In this document: in pieces, positions 7,039 through 8,385 of the stretch
Layout: each line of letters opens with the position of its first letter
Numbering within the stretch: position 1 is the stretch's first letter
NCBI GenBank assembly: GCA_022511285.1
Contig: JAFLRW010000080.1
Location: 1 to 8,385, forward strand
Direction: 5' to 3'
Length of the DNA stretch: 8,385 nt
Source of the DNA: Duncaniella sp.
GTDB lineage: Bacteria > Bacteroidota > Bacteroidia > Bacteroidales > Muribaculaceae
The notes under the pieces: generated by a model
Database searches by the model: none
Seen by the model: the letters and a program-made list of their open reading frames with translations, nothing else
What the model was told of the DNA's origin: nothing
Program-made: the position numbers and the translations under genes

Positions 7039-7800
7039 TCACTTGTGTTCCTCCTTTATCCAGTCATAGCCCTTCTCCTCAAGCTCCAGGGCCAGTTCGG
7101 GTCCGCCGGTCATCACTATGCGCCCTTTGTAGAGGATGTGGACATAGTCGGGGCGGATATAGTCGAGGAGGCGCTGATAGTGGGTGATGACTATGGTGGC
7201 GTTGTTCTCGGTCTTGAGCTTGTTGACGCCGCCGGCCACTATGCGCAGCGCGTCGATGTCGAGCCCGGAGTCGGTCTCGTCGAGTATGGCCACACGCGGT
7301 TCGAGCATAGCCATCTGGAATATCTCGTTGCGCTTCTTCTCGCCCCCCGAGAAACCCTCGTTGACCGAGCGCGAGGCCAGCTTGTTGTCAAGCTCCACTA
7401 TCTGGCGCTTCTCGCGCATCAGTTTCAGAAATTCGCTTGCCGTCAGCGGCGTTTCGCCCTGAAATTTGCGCTTGGCATTGACGGCCGCGCGCATAAAGTT
7501 GACCATCGACACCCCGGGAATCTCCACGGGATACTGAAACGACAGGAATAGCCCCTGATGGCTTCGTGTCTCCGGTGGAAGTCCCAGCAGGTCTACGCCG
7601 TGAAGCGTGGCCGAGCCTCCGGTCACCGTATAGGCGGGGTGGCCTGCCAATACGCCCGAGAGGGTGGATTTTCCCGAACCGTTAGGGCCCATAATGGCGT
7701 GGACCTCCCCCTCGCGCACTGTGAGGTTGATGCCCTGCAATATCTCTTTCCCTTCAACACTCGCACGCAAATCGCGCACATCAAGCAATATTTCGTTCAT
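7039..7800 (-). CDS. sufC: Fe-S cluster assembly ATPase SufC
   Basis: A 253-residue ABC-type ATPase that is soluble and drives shape changes in the SufBCD scaffold. Motifs in order: Walker A GPNGSGKST (38-46), Q-loop Gln89 (SFQY), ABC signature SGGEKKRNE (151-159, the SufC form with E-K-K-R-N-E), Walker B VAILDETD ending in catalytic Glu175, D-loop SGLD, and the switch histidine His207 (ITHYQRL). Length is normal. The ATG at 7800 gives the expected start before the LLDVRDLRASVEG strand. It is the first gene of a - strand unit sufC-sufD-sufS. A promoter-like pair lies 30-60 bases upstream and a perfect palindrome covers the start codon. Confidence 0.97.
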   Translation of the reverse strand: MNEILLDVRDLRASVEGKEILQGINLTVREGEVHAIMGPNGSGKSTLSGVLAGHPAYTVTGGSATLHGVDLLGLPPETRSHQGLFLSFQYPVEIPGVSMVNFMRAAVNAKRKFQGETPLTASEFLKLMREKRQIVELDNKLASRSVNEGFSGGEKKRNEIFQMAMLEPRVAILDETDSGLDIDALRIVAGGVNKLKTENNATIVITHYQRLLDYIRPDYVHILYKGRIVMTGGPELALELEEKGYDWIKEEHK

Positions 7801-7813
7801 ATTATATAATATG
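7798..7813. repeat. 16-bp perfect palindrome over the sufC start codon
   Basis: CATATTATATAATATG (7798-7813) equals its own reverse complement. Its left end is the sufC ATG read on the - strand. It may be a dimer-bound operator. In RNA it could only form a weak A-U hairpin, so a DNA-level role is more likely if it has one. Confidence 0.6.
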
Positions 7814-7830
7814 TGTCTTGAAAATCGTCG

Positions 7831-7862
7831 CGAAATTACTCATTTTTTTTTATCCGCGCAAG
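7831..7862 (-). promoter_or_regulatory. Probable sufC promoter
   Basis: Read on the - strand, CTTG (7862-7859) lies 20 bases before TAATTTCG (7838-7831). These match the Bacteroidetes -33 TTTG at 3 of 4 positions and the -7 TAnnTTTG at all but one position, with correct spacing. The spacer carries a run of nine A (- strand; T at 7843-7851). Transcription would start about 25 bases before the sufC ATG. Confidence 0.5.
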
Positions 7863-7888
7863 GGGGTGGGAGTTAGAGCGGTTTATAT

Positions 7889-7908
7889 GTGTTAATTTGT
7901 GTTAATTT
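7889..7908. repeat. Tandem direct repeat next to a -33 element
   Basis: GTGTTAATTT occurs twice back to back (7889-7898 and 7899-7908). The second copy ends exactly where the -33 candidate of the + strand promoter begins. A 10-bp period is about one DNA turn, so two protein molecules could bind the same face just upstream of the promoter. Confidence 0.6.
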
Positions 7909-7941
7909 CTTGGGAATCTCACGGATTTATCCCTAACTTTG
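7909..7941 (+). promoter_or_regulatory. Bacteroidetes-type promoter upstream of the structured intergenic segment
   Basis: TAACTTTG (7934-7941) is an exact -7 consensus match, the same box as upstream of the OmpA-family gene. CTTG (7909-7912) lies 21 bases upstream as a -33 element (3 of 4 bases). Transcription would start near 7946-7949 and run into the 180-base non-coding segment. Confidence 0.65.
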
Positions 7942-7945
7942 TATG

Positions 7946-8130
7946 AAATTTTAGCGGATAAAACACACCTTTTAAGGATTTATATTTTGAATACACATCT
8001 GCAAACGATTGATTATCAGCAAATTACCCCCCCCATCAGGTGGAGGCAGGTTTGTTGCGTGATGTAGTCTCGTTTGCCGACAACAGCATATCAGGGCAGG
8101 CACACCCTCACGGGTGGGCCTGCCCTTTGT
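7946..8130 (+). ncRNA. Candidate structured small RNA (or long leader)
   Basis: This segment has a consensus promoter in front, a strong hairpin at the end, and no credible reading frame. By eye it folds as an irregular rod: 8001-8008 pairs with 8070-8077 (GCAAACGA with TCGTTTGC), 8011-8015 with 8065-8069, and 8017-8023 with 8051-8057 with one G-U pair each in the last two. A C8 run (8027-8034) faces a G-rich strand near the tip. The terminal hairpin is 8093-8126. A second promoter begins at that hairpin's end, so the segment can be a free-standing transcript. A long rod of about 185 bases recalls 6S-type RNA, but I cannot confirm any family by eye. It could instead be a regulated leader of the lipoprotein gene. 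Confidence 0.45.
8093..8130 (+). terminator. Strong hairpin ending the candidate small RNA
   Basis: AGGGCAGGC (8093-8101) pairs with GCCTGCCCT (8118-8126). After one A/G mismatch, CACCC (8103-8107) pairs with GGGTG (8112-8116), leaving a TCAC tetraloop. The tail TTTGTGTGT is T-rich but broken by G, so termination may be partial. The same TTTG also serves as the -33 element of the next promoter. Confidence 0.65.
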
Positions 8131-8158
8131 GTGTCTACACCTATTAAATACATCTTTG
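8126..8158 (+). promoter_or_regulatory. Promoter of the surface lipoprotein gene
   Basis: TTTG (8126-8129) is an exact -33 match and CATCTTTG (8151-8158) matches the -7 box TAnnTTTG at all but its first base, with a 21-base spacer. Transcription would start near 8165, giving a short A-rich leader before the ATG at 8189. The -33 element overlaps the last stem base and T tract of the preceding hairpin. Confidence 0.6.
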
Positions 8159-8188
8159 AAAAATAAACACACTCTATTTAATAAACCT

Positions 8189-8385
8189 ATGAAATTTAAA
8201 CTCTTACTTGCTTGTGCCCTGCTCGCGGGAGCAGTGACGACAAGCTGTGTTGACGACATTCCAGGCATAGACGCAAAGGAACAATACACACGCGACTTTG
8301 TCAAGACCTTCGGCGTCTTCGACCCGAATCAGGATTGTAATATTGCAAAGCGTGCCACTGTCAATGTGACCACAACTAAACGCAC
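8189..8385 (+). CDS. Bacteroidales surface lipoprotein, N-terminal part (runs off the window)
   Basis: The first 65 codons are present and the rest lies beyond the right edge. Residues 1-19 are a lipoprotein signal peptide (MKFKLLLACALLAGAVTTS) followed by Cys20. The residues just after it, V-D-D, put an acidic pair near the lipidated cysteine, as in the Bacteroidetes signal that sends lipoproteins to the cell surface. The segment YTRDFVKTFGVFDPNQDC resembles the N-terminus of many Bacteroidales secreted lipoproteins of the LruC/DUF4842 type, in which F..FG..DPNQDW is a recurring opening. Here Cys stands where Trp is usual. The ATG at 8189 is fixed by the signal peptide. The family is tentative because the main domains are not in view. 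Confidence 0.8.
   Translation, partial: MKFKLLLACALLAGAVTTSCVDDIPGIDAKEQYTRDFVKTFGVFDPNQDCNIAKRATVNVTTTKR

Noticed and set aside
8027..8034. Run of eight C as a phase-variation tract
   Set aside because: It is not in a coding region or between promoter elements; it more likely forms part of the RNA stem.
7987..8067. Leader peptide starting with TTG in the structured intergenic segment
   Set aside because: There is no ATG, no ribosome-binding signal and no run of regulatory codons; only one Trp is present, so it is not a convincing attenuation peptide.

Overview
The window looks like chromosomal DNA from a member of the Bacteroidales, possibly a gut Muribaculaceae-type organism. The evidence is as follows: promoter-like boxes fit the Bacteroidetes TAnnTTTG (-7) and TTTG (-33) pattern; most genes lack a clear Shine-Dalgarno sequence; lipoprotein signals end in T-G-C or T-S-C; the last gene has the F..FG..DPNQD N-terminus common in Bacteroidales surface lipoproteins; and the protein families match that group. 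The family-level placement is inference from style, not from a search.

Left part, all on the + strand. The tail of an unknown gene ends at 68 and is followed by a strong hairpin terminator. Next comes an OmpA-family peptidoglycan-binding lipoprotein with a glycine zipper (222-929). After a leader with two inverted repeats lies rplY/ctc (ribosomal protein L25, 1072-1728), closed by a G+C-rich terminator-like hairpin. Then comes a tight run: pth (peptidyl-tRNA hydrolase), an Hsp15-like S4 protein, obg (ribosome-assembly GTPase) and a YraN-family nuclease-fold protein that overlaps obg by 14 bases. L25, Pth, Hsp15 and Obg all act on the large ribosomal subunit or on peptidyl-tRNA, so this block reads as a 50S assembly, quality-control and rescue cluster.

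Right part, - strand. sufC, sufD and sufS run from 7800 down to 4436 and encode an ATPase, its scaffold partner and a cysteine desulfurase for Fe-S cluster assembly. sufS ends only 2 bases from the convergent yraN. The usual first gene, sufB, is not next to sufC; the space above sufC is non-coding.

The 388-base intergenic region 7801-8188 is the most interesting stretch. It holds a probable sufC promoter with a 16-bp perfect palindrome over the sufC start codon. Pointing the other way is a + strand promoter preceded by a tandem 10-bp repeat. That promoter leads into a roughly 180-base structured, apparently non-coding segment ending in a strong hairpin. A second + promoter then drives the truncated surface-lipoprotein gene that runs off the right end. 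I could not assign the structured segment to a known RNA family by eye. No tRNA, rRNA, CRISPR array or insertion sequence was seen.
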